Counted from the first letter of the stretch, positions 44,767 through 54,506 are shown. The stretch: 64,000 nucleotides of DNA from Alkaliphilus sp. B6464 (GCF_018141165.1 NZ_CP058557.1:3162001-3226000); one strand, 5' to 3'. Program-made: numbers and translations. Notes: generated by a model from the letters alone, not told the origin.

Positions 44767-45420
44767 TTACTTCTTCTTTCCTAAAATAAGAGAAATATAA
44801 TCACTATCTTTTATTATTTCTTCTTTATCTGTTAATATCTTCTCATCATTCCAGGTACAGCGTTTAATATATTTATAATCAAAGTTTTTGTTTTTAAGAG
44901 TATCTAATACTTCCTCTTTATTTTTAAAAGTTTTCAAAATACAGATTGAATCCACACTATCTAGTAATTCCTCTTTAAAATCATCACATAATAAGAAACT
45001 ATCACCTTTTACTGTGAGAGGTTGTTTTGTCCTAGCAGCAGCTGCTACAAAAGATGGTATACCTGATATTATCTCTACTTCCATATTTGTTTTTTCAAGT
45101 TCTTCCATTACGTATATAAAAGTGCTGTATATCATTGGATCTCCAATAGTTAAAAATGCTCCATATTCTCCTTGGGGTATCTCCTTATATATGATTTCCG
45201 CTGCCTTTATGTAGTCAATTCTTTCTACTTTTCCCATTGGAAAATCTATTAGCACCACTTTTTTATCACCTAAATACTCTTCAACCGTGTCTAATGCAAT
45301 ATTTTTACCTTTATTATTTGGAGCAAATATTATACTTGCTTCTTTTATTACTCTTACTGCCTTTAAAGTTAGGAGCTCTTTATCTCCTGGCCCAGTTCCT
45401 ATCCCGTATAGTTTCTTCAT
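44767..45420 (-). CDS. cbiL: Precorrin-2/cobalt-factor II C20-methyltransferase
   Basis: A 217-residue tetrapyrrole methylase. It has the N-terminal GTGPGDKELLTLKAV motif, the SAM region FLTIGDPMIYSTF, and EIISGIPSFVAAAA as in CobI/CbiL. It adds the C20 methyl group at the beginning of ring modification. ATG 45420 has AAGGAGTG and gives the expected N-terminus MKKLYGIG. It is the last gene of the cobalamin operon. Confidence 0.92.
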   Translation of the reverse strand: MKKLYGIGTGPGDKELLTLKAVRVIKEASIIFAPNNKGKNIALDTVEEYLGDKKVVLIDFPMGKVERIDYIKAAEIIYKEIPQGEYGAFLTIGDPMIYSTFIYVMEELEKTNMEVEIISGIPSFVAAAARTKQPLTVKGDSFLLCDDFKEELLDSVDSICILKTFKNKEEVLDTLKNKNFDYKYIKRCTWNDEKILTDKEEIIKDSDYISLILGKKK

Positions 45421-45466
45421 TATTTCACTCCTTAACCTCTCTTTTGACAACTAATAGCTACTCTAG

Positions 45467-46228
45467 TTAGACTGAGGTTTTATTTATCATTATTTTTTTG
45501 TCCTCTTCTCTAATTCTTTTTTCTATTAAATCTATATCGTTAATTCCTTTTTCATATTCTCTTCCTATAATTATTGGTACAATACCTAGCTCTTCACATG
45601 CTTCTAGCTTCTCTATAGTGCCACCTTGTTTTCCGCTATCTTTCGTAACTACATAGTCTGCCTTGTATTCTTTAAACATAATTTTATTATATTCCTTCGA
45701 AAATGGCCCCAAGACTGCAACAATATCTTTTAATTGTATTCCGTGTTTCCTACACTCTTCTATGCTTTCTATTGCTGGAAGTATTCTATATATAAATCTG
45801 TTATTTCCTCGTACTTTTTCAAAGTCGCCAATATTTTTAGATCCTGTTGTAAAAAATATAGTGCCTGAAATATTAGATATATACTTATAGCATTCTTCAT
45901 AACTATTAACATATATAGCTTTTGATTTCAAATCTATTTTATTTCTCACATACCGAGTATAATCTATATTTTTGTCCTTCGATATTTTTCTTGCATTTTC
46001 TGATACTATTTTTGCATAGGGATGTGATAGGTCTACTATCAGTGATATTTTGTTTTTTTCTACAAATTCCTTCATTTCATAGTAATCTATCCTACCTACT
46101 ATGAGCTTTTCACAATTTACAAATTCCTTGCCACCGTCTGTTGCGATAGTTGCTATGTAGTTATCAAGATCCTTTATTCTATCTATAATCTCCCTAAACT
46201 CACTAGTTCCACCTATTATCCAAATCAT
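45467..46228 (-). CDS. cbiJ: Precorrin-6A/cobalt-precorrin-6A reductase
   Basis: A 253-residue CbiJ/CobK reductase with N-terminal IWIIGGTSEFREII, the internal VDLSHPYAKIVSENA and DYTRYVR motifs, and the C-terminal VTKDSGKQGGTIEKLEA. It uses NAD(P)H to reduce the corrin macrocycle after ring contraction. Its start overlaps the cbiH stop by four bases (ATGA), showing translational coupling. Confidence 0.92.
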   Translation of the reverse strand: MIWIIGGTSEFREIIDRIKDLDNYIATIATDGGKEFVNCEKLIVGRIDYYEMKEFVEKNKISLIVDLSHPYAKIVSENARKISKDKNIDYTRYVRNKIDLKSKAIYVNSYEECYKYISNISGTIFFTTGSKNIGDFEKVRGNNRFIYRILPAIESIEECRKHGIQLKDIVAVLGPFSKEYNKIMFKEYKADYVVTKDSGKQGGTIEKLEACEELGIVPIIIGREYEKGINDIDLIEKRIREEDKKIMINKTSV

Positions 46229-46947
46229 ATTATATTGTATCCCCTTGGAGTCACTATATGGCCATCTTTTAAATAGGTATTGCTATTGCCTATAATCAGT
46301 ACACATAGCATGTCCACCTTGTCATAATCAATTTCATCTAGTGTGGTTATAGTTATTTCTCGTTCTCCGCGACCTGAGTTTTTTACTATTCCTACTGGTG
46401 TTTTTCCAGGCCTATGGCTACGTATTTTTTCTATGGCTTTTTCTAAATGATATTTTCTCCCCTTGGACTTTGGGTTATATATAGTAATTATAAAATCAGC
46501 TTCTGCCGCTTTTTCTATTCTATTTTCTATGACTTCCCAAGGAGTTAATAAATCACTTAAGCTAATAGAAGCATAATCATGCATTATAGGGGCACCTAGT
46601 TCAGCTGCTGCTGAGAACGCTGCTGTAACTCCCGGTACTATTTCAACTTCTATACCTTCTGCCAGCTCTAGTATAGGTCCGGCCATACCGTAAAGACCTG
46701 CATCTCCCGTACTTATTATAGCCGTGTTTTTTCCTTTCTTAACAATTTCGATAGCAGCTTTGCACCTTTCTATTTCTCCCTTCATTCCTGTAGAGAATAG
46801 TTCTTTACCTTCTACTAAATCACCTAAGTATTCGATATATGGAGTGTATCCCACTATTACATCGCATTTTTTAATTACTTCTACTGCTTTATAGGTCATG
46901 TGCTCTCTTCCGCCTGGTCCTATTCCGACTACATATAGTTTAGCCAT
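46225..46947 (-). CDS. cbiH: Precorrin-3B/cobalt-factor III C17-methyltransferase
   Basis: A 240-residue tetrapyrrole methylase with VVGIGPGGREHMT at the start, STGDAGLYGMAG and EIVPGVTAAFSAAAELGAPIMHDYASISLSD, characteristic of CbiH/CobJ. It methylates C17 and drives ring contraction in the anaerobic route. It overlaps cbiG by eight bases upstream and cbiJ by four downstream. Confidence 0.93.
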   Translation of the reverse strand: MAKLYVVGIGPGGREHMTYKAVEVIKKCDVIVGYTPYIEYLGDLVEGKELFSTGMKGEIERCKAAIEIVKKGKNTAIISTGDAGLYGMAGPILELAEGIEVEIVPGVTAAFSAAAELGAPIMHDYASISLSDLLTPWEVIENRIEKAAEADFIITIYNPKSKGRKYHLEKAIEKIRSHRPGKTPVGIVKNSGRGEREITITTLDEIDYDKVDMLCVLIIGNSNTYLKDGHIVTPRGYNII

Positions 46948-47962
46948 TGCCCTTCTCCTTTGTAATTGATATGGTTATACCATTATATTTGCTTTTTTTA
47001 GATACCATTTCTCCACCTAATAAAAAGGCACATGGCTCAGAAACTGAATATACACCTATGGTATCCTTTACGAACTGTGACTTATCGAATTTGTTTTCAA
47101 CACTTTTTATTTCTTCTATCGTAAAAATTTTTAATGGACTGTTGAAGTATTGCGCTGTATCTAAAATACCAGCCTCATTTTTTTTCACTTCGACGGTTCC
47201 AATATTTTTAATACTTTTTTCCGAAAATTTATTAGCATTTAAAGTCTCTTTTACAGCCTCTATTATTCTTTCTCCTTCTACGTCCTTTCTACATCCTATA
47301 CCTATATTTATATTCTTTGGTCTAAGTATTGTGTATGGTATGTGTAGGTTATCTATTTTGCTTGATGTGACTATTATAACTCCGTCTATTTCAATATTTA
47401 TATTTTCTAAATCCTCTACAATTAAAAGATCATTATAGTTTATTACACTATCCATTTCCGAATAAAATCCGATGCTCTTTCCATTTACCATCATGGCAGT
47501 TATATCTTTTATGGATTTCATGTCTTCCATGTAATAATAGTTTTTCTTTGCAAATATATCTATAGCTTCTATTCCTCTATTGTCCGAGGCTGTTGTTATA
47601 ACTGGGGTTCCCAGTATTTTATAGGCTACCCACTGTGCTAATTCATTGGCGCCTCCTAAATGTCCTGATATTAGAGATATAGAAAACCTGCCTAAATCGT
47701 CAACCACAACTACTGCTGGGTCTAATGTTTTATCCTTTATATAAGGCGCAATCATCCTTACTGCTATTCCTGTGGCCGAAATAAAAATTAAACCATCATA
47801 TTCTTCCCAAGCATTGCCCAGTAAATTTCTTAATCCACCTTCAATTTGAGAGTTAGTAAAATGTTGGACTATATATTTACTTTGTTCTTTATTACTAAGA
47901 CAAACTATTTTATCTCCCAATGCTTTTCCTTCCTCGGTAAAAGACAAGCATGCTATTTTCAT
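46940..47962 (-). CDS. cbiG: Cobalt-precorrin-5A hydrolase
   Basis: A 340-residue CbiG. The N-terminal domain has FISATGIAVRMIAPYIKDKTLDPAVVVVDD and SLISGHLGGANELA. The C-terminal domain starts NIGIGCRKDVEGERI. It opens the δ-lactone of cobalt-precorrin-5A with loss of acetaldehyde, a step unique to the anaerobic pathway. It overlaps cbiF by four bases. Confidence 0.94.
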   Translation of the reverse strand: MKIACLSFTEEGKALGDKIVCLSNKEQSKYIVQHFTNSQIEGGLRNLLGNAWEEYDGLIFISATGIAVRMIAPYIKDKTLDPAVVVVDDLGRFSISLISGHLGGANELAQWVAYKILGTPVITTASDNRGIEAIDIFAKKNYYYMEDMKSIKDITAMMVNGKSIGFYSEMDSVINYNDLLIVEDLENINIEIDGVIIVTSSKIDNLHIPYTILRPKNINIGIGCRKDVEGERIIEAVKETLNANKFSEKSIKNIGTVEVKKNEAGILDTAQYFNSPLKIFTIEEIKSVENKFDKSQFVKDTIGVYSVSEPCAFLLGGEMVSKKSKYNGITISITKEKGNG

Positions 47963-48717
47963 TTAGAAGCACTCCTATATTCATGAGAAAATGTTGGGTC
48001 ATATAGCTTTGATCTTGAATAATCACCATTAATAAAATCTCCTACTAAAATTTGAGCCATTTTATTAATTCCCTCATTTTCTACTTTTTCTTCTATGTCC
48101 TTTAGAGTACCTAATATTATCTTTTCATCTTCCCAAGTAGCCTTATATATTACTGCAACGGGCACATCATCTCTTCCATATCCTTTTATCAGCTTTTCTA
48201 CTACTCTATCCATTTCTTGAACAGATAAAAATATCGCCATAGATGCCTTGTGGGCAGCTAATTTTTCAAGATCCTCCTCCTCAGGAACAGGAGTCCTTCC
48301 TTCAATCCTAGTTAATATTATGGTTTGGCTCACATCAGGTAGTGTAAACTCTTTCCTTATAGAAGAGCAAGCAGCTGTAAAAGAGCTGACCCCTGGTACC
48401 ACTTCGTAGGATATTCTCTTTTTATCCAACATATCCATTTGCTCTCTTATTGCTCCATAAATACTAGGGTCTCCAGTATGGAGCCTAACTACCTTAAGAC
48501 TATTTTTAAGTGATGTTTCCATAGTTTCTATAACTTCTTCTAGTGTCATTGATGCACTATTATAAAACTTGCACCCTTCTTTGCAAAAGTTTAGATGCTC
48601 TTTTGACACTAAACTTCCTGCATATATGACAACATCTGCTTCCTCTAATAACCTTCTTCCCTTTACTGTTATTAGATCAACACTTCCCGGTCCAGCACCT
48701 ATGAAGCTAACCATCAT
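47959..48717 (-). CDS. cbiF: Precorrin-4/cobalt-precorrin-4 C11-methyltransferase
   Basis: A 252-residue tetrapyrrole methylase with SFIGAGPGSVDLITVKG, the family landmark RLHTGDPSIYGAIREQ, and EVVPGVSSFTAACSSIRKEFTLP typical of CbiF/CobM. It methylates C11. The start overlaps the cbiT stop by four bases. Confidence 0.94.
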   Translation of the reverse strand: MMVSFIGAGPGSVDLITVKGRRLLEEADVVIYAGSLVSKEHLNFCKEGCKFYNSASMTLEEVIETMETSLKNSLKVVRLHTGDPSIYGAIREQMDMLDKKRISYEVVPGVSSFTAACSSIRKEFTLPDVSQTIILTRIEGRTPVPEEEDLEKLAAHKASMAIFLSVQEMDRVVEKLIKGYGRDDVPVAVIYKATWEDEKIILGTLKDIEEKVENEGINKMAQILVGDFINGDYSRSKLYDPTFSHEYRSASK

Positions 48718-49262
48718 CTTTTCACTCCTTTTATTATAAATATTGGATTATTTCCCTTCATTAATCCTATTTTATCCATATAGGATGTTTGAATCAGCTG
48801 TGTTTCTATATCATCATATTTATACTTATTGAGTAGATCTATAAATTGATGTAAGTTTTTAAGTGTGATAAAGTTCCCACAAATAACTCCCTTAGATTCA
48901 AGGTTTTCATCTAAATAATAGAATATTTTTTCTAAATTGCCTCCACTACCCCCTATAAAGCATTTGTTAAATTTAACATTAGGTAGGTCTACTGGCGCTT
49001 TTCCCTCAATTACATTAATATTTACTTCAAATTTACTTTTGTTTTTATTTATTAATTCTATACCTTCTCTTTTCATTTCTATAGCCCAAACTTCTGCTCC
49101 ATGTAGAGCAGCTTCTATGGATATAGACCCGGTGCCTGCCCCTATATCTAAAAGTCTATCTCCTTCTTCAATAGCTAAGTAGCCTATTGTGAAAACTCTT
49201 ATATTAAACTTAGTCATAGGGATGTTTCCTCTGATAAACTCTTCATCTTTAATCCATTTCAT
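48714..49262 (-). CDS. cbiT: Cobalt-precorrin-6B C15-methyltransferase (decarboxylating)
   Basis: A 182-residue class I methyltransferase with SAM motif LLDIGAGTGSISIEAAL and FIGGSGGNLEKI, typical of CbiT. It methylates C15 and decarboxylates the C12 side chain; CbiE supplies the C5 methylation. ATG 49262 is chosen; a TTG two codons earlier is also possible. It overlaps the cbiE end. Confidence 0.92.
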   Translation of the reverse strand: MKWIKDEEFIRGNIPMTKFNIRVFTIGYLAIEEGDRLLDIGAGTGSISIEAALHGAEVWAIEMKREGIELINKNKSKFEVNINVIEGKAPVDLPNVKFNKCFIGGSGGNLEKIFYYLDENLESKGVICGNFITLKNLHQFIDLLNKYKYDDIETQLIQTSYMDKIGLMKGNNPIFIIKGVKR

Positions 49263-49842
49263 TTTCAATTACCACCACCGATAGAGCAGAAATATCTTCT
49301 ACTTCTTCTCCTATATTTATTTTTATAATTTTCTCATCATCATAGGATAAATTAAAACCAATATACATTGTACCTTTTACACCTAACATTTTTAAGTTCC
49401 TTGATATAACTAGAGGACTATTTTCCTTATCTGTTAGTATTATCGTTAAGTAGCTTTTTTTGACCTTTTCCAGTCCTTCATCCCTACCATGTAAGGATAG
49501 AAAGTTTGCTCCTTGCCAGCTTTTTTCTAGCTTTGCCATCATATATTGGAAGGAGGAAATGCCTGGAATCACCTTTTTTATTAGTACTCCCTTTTTTTTA
49601 AGAAAATCTACAATACCATAAAAATTAGGATCTCCCGAAGCTAGCAGTAGCAAATCATTATGAATATTTATATACTTAATTATGTCATCTACTCTATTTA
49701 CTTGTATAAAATCATACCTTATACTTTTTAAAGAACTTGAAACCCTACCAAAAGCCAAAACATATTTTGCTTTTTCAATTGCTTCCTTTGCTTCTACAGT
49801 CAAGTACTTTGGATTTCCAGGCCCAACTCCTGCTATAGTTAT
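49249..49842 (-). CDS. cbiE: Cobalt-precorrin-7 C5-methyltransferase, apparently with an ATA start
   Basis: A CbiE methylase with LLASGDPNFYGIVDFL and KVIPGISSFQYMMAKL. The first standard start is a TTG at 49803, but that would remove the conserved N-terminal strand and Gly loop, which are present in frame just upstream as TIAGVGPGNPKYL. The only possible initiator between the in-frame TGA (49849-49851) and that motif is ATA at 49842-49840. It overlaps the cbiD stop as ATAA, 10 bases after AGAGGTG. Either a rare ATA start is used, or the sequence has an error or a recent mutation here. Confidence 0.8.
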   Translation of the reverse strand: MTIAGVGPGNPKYLTVEAKEAIEKAKYVLAFGRVSSSLKSIRYDFIQVNRVDDIIKYINIHNDLLLLASGDPNFYGIVDFLKKKGVLIKKVIPGISSFQYMMAKLEKSWQGANFLSLHGRDEGLEKVKKSYLTIILTDKENSPLVISRNLKMLGVKGTMYIGFNLSYDDEKIIKINIGEEVEDISALSVVVIENEMD

Positions 49843-50915
49843 CCCATATCAACACCTCTTTCCATGGAATAAATAATTACCTTTACCGGATAGTTTTCAT
49901 CCTTTAAATATTTTCTTATTTTTTCCTCTGCCCCATGTTCCATACTTTTTACAATTTCGCCATAGCCTGCTTCAATACAAATATTTAGTCCTTCTTCTGC
50001 CGTAATTGCATTGTTTACTTTATCTAATAGTTCTCTAGGAGCTCCATTAAGAGCTAAGTAATATATAAGGGCCTCCATCCTGCCATCACAGACCTTACTA
50101 TGGGTGTTAAATACACCTATCGATAGCTTTGAGAATTTTCCAACATGTCCTACTAAAGTTATAGATTTAAACCCTTTATTGTAAATATATAAAATGCTAT
50201 CTCCTATATAGTTGGATATCTTAACTCTACCCTCTGATAATCCTAGTGAATCTGATATCTTCTCACCGTAATTACCTGGAACTAATACAATATTATCTGT
50301 TCCATAGGTCTCCTTTATCATATCTACTTCCATATATATAGTTTTAATTAGTGCGTCCTCTGACATAGGATAGACTATTCCCTTTGTTCCAATTATTGAT
50401 ATACCACCTTCAATTCCAATGTTCTCATTGAAAGTTTTTTTACCGATTTCCTCTCCCCTTGGCGCGTATATACTTATATCGTACCCTCTGCTCGAAACCT
50501 CACTAACCTCTTTTTCTATCATTTTCATAGGTACAGGGTTGATGGCTGCTTGTCCTACTTTTCCAAATAAACCTTTTCTTCTAATTCTGCCTACGCCTTT
50601 TCCACCATCTATAATAATTTTATTATCTTCCCTTTTTCTAACTTTAGCAAATATTTCCATTCCATCTGTAACATCTGGATCATCTCCCCCATCTTTTACA
50701 ATAGAGCACGATGCTACTTCTTTTTCAATTTTTTGATTATTTATCTCAAGTTTTAATCTAACTCCTGCTGGAGTATCAATCTCTACATAGCTTATTTTTT
50801 GCCCTGTCTCTAGCATCATAGCTGCTGCTTTAGCAGCTCCAGCAGCACAAGACCCAGTGGTATAGCCACATCTCAACCTTTTCCCCTCTTTTATAACATA
50901 CATCTCCAATGTCAT
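49839..50915 (-). CDS. cbiD: Cobalt-precorrin-5B C1-methyltransferase
   Basis: A 358-residue CbiD with the N-terminal LRCGYTTGSCAAGAAKAA, DGGDDPDVTDGMEI, GGISIIGTKGIVYPMSEDAL, and VGHVGKFSKLSIGVFNTHSKVCDGRME. It methylates C1 in the anaerobic pathway. Its start overlaps the cbiC stop by four bases (ATGA). Confidence 0.95.
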   Translation of the reverse strand: MTLEMYVIKEGKRLRCGYTTGSCAAGAAKAAAMMLETGQKISYVEIDTPAGVRLKLEINNQKIEKEVASCSIVKDGGDDPDVTDGMEIFAKVRKREDNKIIIDGGKGVGRIRRKGLFGKVGQAAINPVPMKMIEKEVSEVSSRGYDISIYAPRGEEIGKKTFNENIGIEGGISIIGTKGIVYPMSEDALIKTIYMEVDMIKETYGTDNIVLVPGNYGEKISDSLGLSEGRVKISNYIGDSILYIYNKGFKSITLVGHVGKFSKLSIGVFNTHSKVCDGRMEALIYYLALNGAPRELLDKVNNAITAEEGLNICIEAGYGEIVKSMEHGAEEKIRKYLKDENYPVKVIIYSMERGVDMG

Positions 50916-51532
50916 CTACCAACCACCATGTATAATAGAGCATTCATTATAGATGCCGCTACATTGCTACCTCCCTTAGTACCTACTGTCGTTATAGAAG
51001 ATATTTGAAACTCTCTCAAATATTCCTTTGACTCTTGAGCTCCTACAAAACCTACAGGCACTCCTACTATAAATCTAGGATTTACTTTACCTTCCTTAAC
51101 TAATTCTAGAAGTCTAAATAAGGCGGTGGGAGCATTGCCAAATACAAACATATCTATACCTTCTGCCACAGCTAAATCTACTGCACAGGCCGATCTTGTA
51201 GTACCTAATTCCCTTGATAAAGGTAGTACCCTTTCATCATCTATAAAACATTTTAATTTACAATCTGTCTTTGATAGGGCAGCTTTGTTTATTCCCATAG
51301 ATGCCATTTTAGTGTCTGTGAATATTGTACCTCCAGTTTTTATACTATCCTTAGCTTCTTTTATGAAATCATTTTTAAATACTATAATTTTTCTATATTC
51401 GAAATCTCCAGTAGCATGAATCATTCTTTTGGCAACTATGCCTTCTTCTTCAGTAAAGTGTGTATCTCCCATTACTTCCTCAATTATATCCATGCTTTTG
51501 TCTTCGATTTCCATAGGATTCTTTATGTACAA
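50912..51532 (-). CDS. cbiC: Precorrin-8X/cobalt-precorrin-8 methylmutase
   Basis: A 206-residue CbiC/CobH. Visible landmarks are RMIHATGDFEYRK with the catalytic His, FTDTKMASMGINK, FGNAPTALFRLLEL, and VGVPVGFVGAQESKE. It moves the C11 methyl to C12 to give (cobalt-)cobyrinate. A TTG start lies behind AGAGGGGG. It is the first biosynthetic gene, 59 bases after the btuD-like gene. Confidence 0.95.
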   Translation of the reverse strand: MYIKNPMEIEDKSMDIIEEVMGDTHFTEEEGIVAKRMIHATGDFEYRKIIVFKNDFIKEAKDSIKTGGTIFTDTKMASMGINKAALSKTDCKLKCFIDDERVLPLSRELGTTRSACAVDLAVAEGIDMFVFGNAPTALFRLLELVKEGKVNPRFIVGVPVGFVGAQESKEYLREFQISSITTVGTKGGSNVAASIMNALLYMVVGR

Positions 51533-51591
51533 ATTTATTCCCCCTCTTATATTTTATTATATTTGGTTGTTCATATTTCTATTTCACTATG

Positions 51592-52371
51592 CTAAAGAAC
51601 CTTATATGGAATAAAATATGGGCAGTTATTTATTTCATCCTCGTATACGTGAGATTCTATTCTAAAAACATCTTTTAATAAATTTGACTTTATTATATTG
51701 CTAGGACTACCCCATTGGCATATTTGCCCTTCGTTTAGGACAAAAATATTATCAGAATATCTAGCAGCTTGATTTAAATCGTGTAGAACCATAACTACTG
51801 TTAATTGTAGAGACTTATTTAATTCTTTTATTAATTCAAGTACTTCAAGTTGATATGAAATATCTAAATATGTTGTTGGTTCATCAAGAAGTAATATCTT
51901 AGGTTTTTGAGCCAATGCCATAGAAATCCATGCTCTTTGGCGTTCTCCTCCTGATAATGTAGCCACATGTCTCCCCTTTAAATTAGATAACCCAGTTTTT
52001 TCCATGGCCCAATTTATTATATTTTTATCCTCCGCCTTTAATCTTTGTCCAAAATTTAGATGAGGGTATCTACCATAAGAAACCAGATTTTCCACTGTAA
52101 TGTCAGCAGATATGCTTTTAACTTGTGGAAGTATAGCCATATTTCTTGCTATTTTTTTAGTTGGCATATTATAAATATTCTCATCATCTAGGTGAATTGT
52201 TCCTTCAGTTATTTTTAAACATCTAGATAATGCTTTTATTAATGTGGATTTTCCTGAACCATTTGGTCCAATAATAGTGACTACTTCTCCATCGGCTACA
52301 TGAAAATTAATATTTTTCAACACTTCTTTATCACCGTATTTAACTTTAAGATTCAATGCTTCTATTCCCAT
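51592..52371 (-). CDS. btuD: Corrinoid ABC transporter ATP-binding protein (BtuD/FecE type)
   Basis: A 259-residue ABC ATPase with Walker A IGPNGSGKSTLIKALSR, signature LSGGERQRAWISMAL, and Walker B ILLLDEPTTYLDI, the FecE/BtuD subgroup. Family members import cobalamin, haem or siderophores. Its place between a cobalamin riboswitch and cbi genes makes a corrinoid the likely cargo. The start overlaps the btuC stop. Confidence 0.9.
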   Translation of the reverse strand: MGIEALNLKVKYGDKEVLKNINFHVADGEVVTIIGPNGSGKSTLIKALSRCLKITEGTIHLDDENIYNMPTKKIARNMAILPQVKSISADITVENLVSYGRYPHLNFGQRLKAEDKNIINWAMEKTGLSNLKGRHVATLSGGERQRAWISMALAQKPKILLLDEPTTYLDISYQLEVLELIKELNKSLQLTVVMVLHDLNQAARYSDNIFVLNEGQICQWGSPSNIIKSNLLKDVFRIESHVYEDEINNCPYFIPYKVL

Positions 52372-53375
52372 TATTTTAAACCCTCCTTTTTTCTTAGTAG
52401 ATAAAGAAAAAATGGTGCTCCTAGGGCAGACATTATTATTCCTACTGGTATTTCAATAGGGGCAAAGAGGATTCTAGACAATGTATCGCAGATCATCACT
52501 ATAGATGCACCGAAAAATATTGTCCCGGGAAATAAATACTTATAATCGGAACCTATGAATAATCTCGTCATGTGGGGCACTATAAGTCCTACAAAGCCTA
52601 ATAGACCTACCACACTTACAGCACTACCTGCTAATAATGAGGATATTATTATAAATAAAAACCTTGTTTTTTCCACGCTTACACCTAAACCTGTGGCAAC
52701 TTCATCACCTAGCATTAATATGTTTAGCTTATCAGGTAATAATAGTAGGAAAAACATACCGACTATAGCATATGGCAAAATAAGATTTACATCCCTCCAA
52801 GTTATTGCAGATAAACCTCCCACCATAAATCCTAATACTCCATGTACTCTGTCTGGAAAAAACGTCATAAGTCCGTTTATTCCTGCACTTAGTAATGAAG
52901 ATACTGCAACTCCAGCTAAAACCAGTCTTGTCGGCAATACTCCCTCTCTCCAAGCCAAACTGTATATAAAAAGAGTAGCTAAAAGTGCTCCTAAAAAAGC
53001 ACCTATAGGAACTAAGTAATAATATTGCGGAAAGATTATTAATATTATAAGTGCCATCAGTCCTCCACCCGACGACACCCCTATAATATTAGGACTTGCT
53101 AGAGGATTTCTCATTATACCTTGAAGAACAGCCCCAGCTAAAGATAAGCAGATGCCTACTAATGCACCTACTATTGTACGTGGAAGTCTTACATTCCATA
53201 TTATTTGATAGTTAACTGTATCTTTTTGATAAAAGATAGCTTTAATTATTTCTACCGGAGCTATTTTTACAGCTCCATTACCAACGCTTATGAAAAAACT
53301 TGCAATAAATAATAATATGAAGATTATTAGTACTATAATTTTACGAGGTTTTTCTTCTTCCATACCTACTGACAT
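52371..53375 (-). CDS. btuC: Corrinoid ABC transporter permease (BtuC/FecCD type)
   Basis: A 334-residue FecCD-family permease with about ten membrane segments. The family motifs are WNVRLPRTIVGALVGICLSLAGAVLQGIMRNPLASPNIIGVSSGG and GFVGLIVPHMTRLFIG. Two copies line the BtuCD channel. It lies between the binding protein and the ATPase genes in the riboswitch-led operon, so it probably carries cobalamin or a precursor. Confidence 0.92.
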   Translation of the reverse strand: MSVGMEEEKPRKIIVLIIFILLFIASFFISVGNGAVKIAPVEIIKAIFYQKDTVNYQIIWNVRLPRTIVGALVGICLSLAGAVLQGIMRNPLASPNIIGVSSGGGLMALIILIIFPQYYYLVPIGAFLGALLATLFIYSLAWREGVLPTRLVLAGVAVSSLLSAGINGLMTFFPDRVHGVLGFMVGGLSAITWRDVNLILPYAIVGMFFLLLLPDKLNILMLGDEVATGLGVSVEKTRFLFIIISSLLAGSAVSVVGLLGFVGLIVPHMTRLFIGSDYKYLFPGTIFFGASIVMICDTLSRILFAPIEIPVGIIMSALGAPFFLYLLRKKEGLK

Positions 53376-53406
53376 AAAATTTCTCCCATATAATTAATAG
53401 TTTCTC

Positions 53407-54426
53407 TTATTCAAATAAATCTGTATAAAGATGTTTTGCTAACCCTTCATAAGCCTCTGCATATCTATGATTTGCTTTATACATATAAAGATCCTTTGGT
53501 AAGAGAATATATCTACCTTCTTTTACTGCCTTTAAGGAAGCCCATGCTGGATTTGACTCTACATCCTTTTTAATTCTATCCAATACCGCTTCCATATCAC
53601 TTCCTGTTGTTTGAACAAATATAAAATCTGGGTCTTCTTCTATTATTTTTTCTAAGCTAAAGTTTTTATCATCTAAAGTATTATTGGATGTATCTGCAAT
53701 ATTAGCTGTATGAAGATCTTTTAACATTTCACCTAAATAAGCATCTGACCCTCTAGCTGTTATACTTTTTGCACTGGCCATCATTATTAATACTTTATAA
53801 CTCTTATCCTTTGGTGATTTTTCTATTATCTTCTCTATATTCTCTTTAACTTGCAAAGCATTTGCTTGGTAAAGATCTTCTCTTTCATTTAATGCAGTAA
53901 ATAACCTTACAAGTTTAAAGTAATCATCCTTTACAAAAAAGTCTAAGGCAACAACTCCAATTCCATTATCCTCTAATATAGGAACTATCTCCATCTGAAT
54001 TTTTGAGTTGCCGTTTAAAATTACTAAATCTGGCTTTAATGATAATACCTTCTCAAGGCTTATTGCTCCTAAAGTTCCTACTATCTCGGCATTTTCTGTT
54101 CCTTCTACTATCTTATCCTCTGATTCTTCTATTCTACCAACTATAGTACCTCCACTTTTAGCCCAGATTTCTAAATATGAATTAAAAAGAACTACTACTC
54201 TTTCTGGATGCTTATTTAGTGTGACTTGCTGATTTCTACTATCAGTAAAGGTAACACTGTCTTCACCTATCTGTACTCCATACTCCTCTAACATATTTTT
54301 TTCTAGTTCATTTACTACTTCCTTATCATTGTTAGGTTCTGCATTATTTGCTTGGTTTGAACATCCTGCTATTGTAGATATTGATAATGCTAACAGTAAT
54401 GCTAGTGCTGCTACTCTTTTCTTCAT
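53407..54426 (-). CDS. btuF: Corrinoid ABC transporter substrate-binding lipoprotein (BtuF type)
   Basis: A 339-residue periplasmic-binding-type lipoprotein. The signal ends at IAGC (about residue 21). The BtuF/FepB fold is marked by NKHPERVVVLFNSYLEIWAKSG, LEKVLSLKPDLVILNG and a C-terminal helix region. It is the first gene behind the cobalamin riboswitch and its terminator. Ligand assignment (cobalamin or cobinamide) comes from that context, not from binding residues. Confidence 0.88.
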   Translation of the reverse strand: MKKRVAALALLLALSISTIAGCSNQANNAEPNNDKEVVNELEKNMLEEYGVQIGEDSVTFTDSRNQQVTLNKHPERVVVLFNSYLEIWAKSGGTIVGRIEESEDKIVEGTENAEIVGTLGAISLEKVLSLKPDLVILNGNSKIQMEIVPILEDNGIGVVALDFFVKDDYFKLVRLFTALNEREDLYQANALQVKENIEKIIEKSPKDKSYKVLIMMASAKSITARGSDAYLGEMLKDLHTANIADTSNNTLDDKNFSLEKIIEEDPDFIFVQTTGSDMEAVLDRIKKDVESNPAWASLKAVKEGRYILLPKDLYMYKANHRYAEAYEGLAKHLYTDLFE

Positions 54427-54469
54427 TTTTCATCCTCCTGTTTGTAGTTTTTTCCCTGGTGGAGGGTAA

Positions 54470-54506
54470 TAAAAAATCCCTAACCGTATAAGTTAGGGAT
54501 TTATCA
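54470..54506 (-). terminator. Terminator of the cobalamin riboswitch expression platform
   Basis: Minus-strand stem AAATCCCTAAC / GTTAGGGATTT followed by TTTATTA, between the riboswitch core and the btuF start. It is the expected off-state terminator when cobalamin is bound. Confidence 0.88.
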
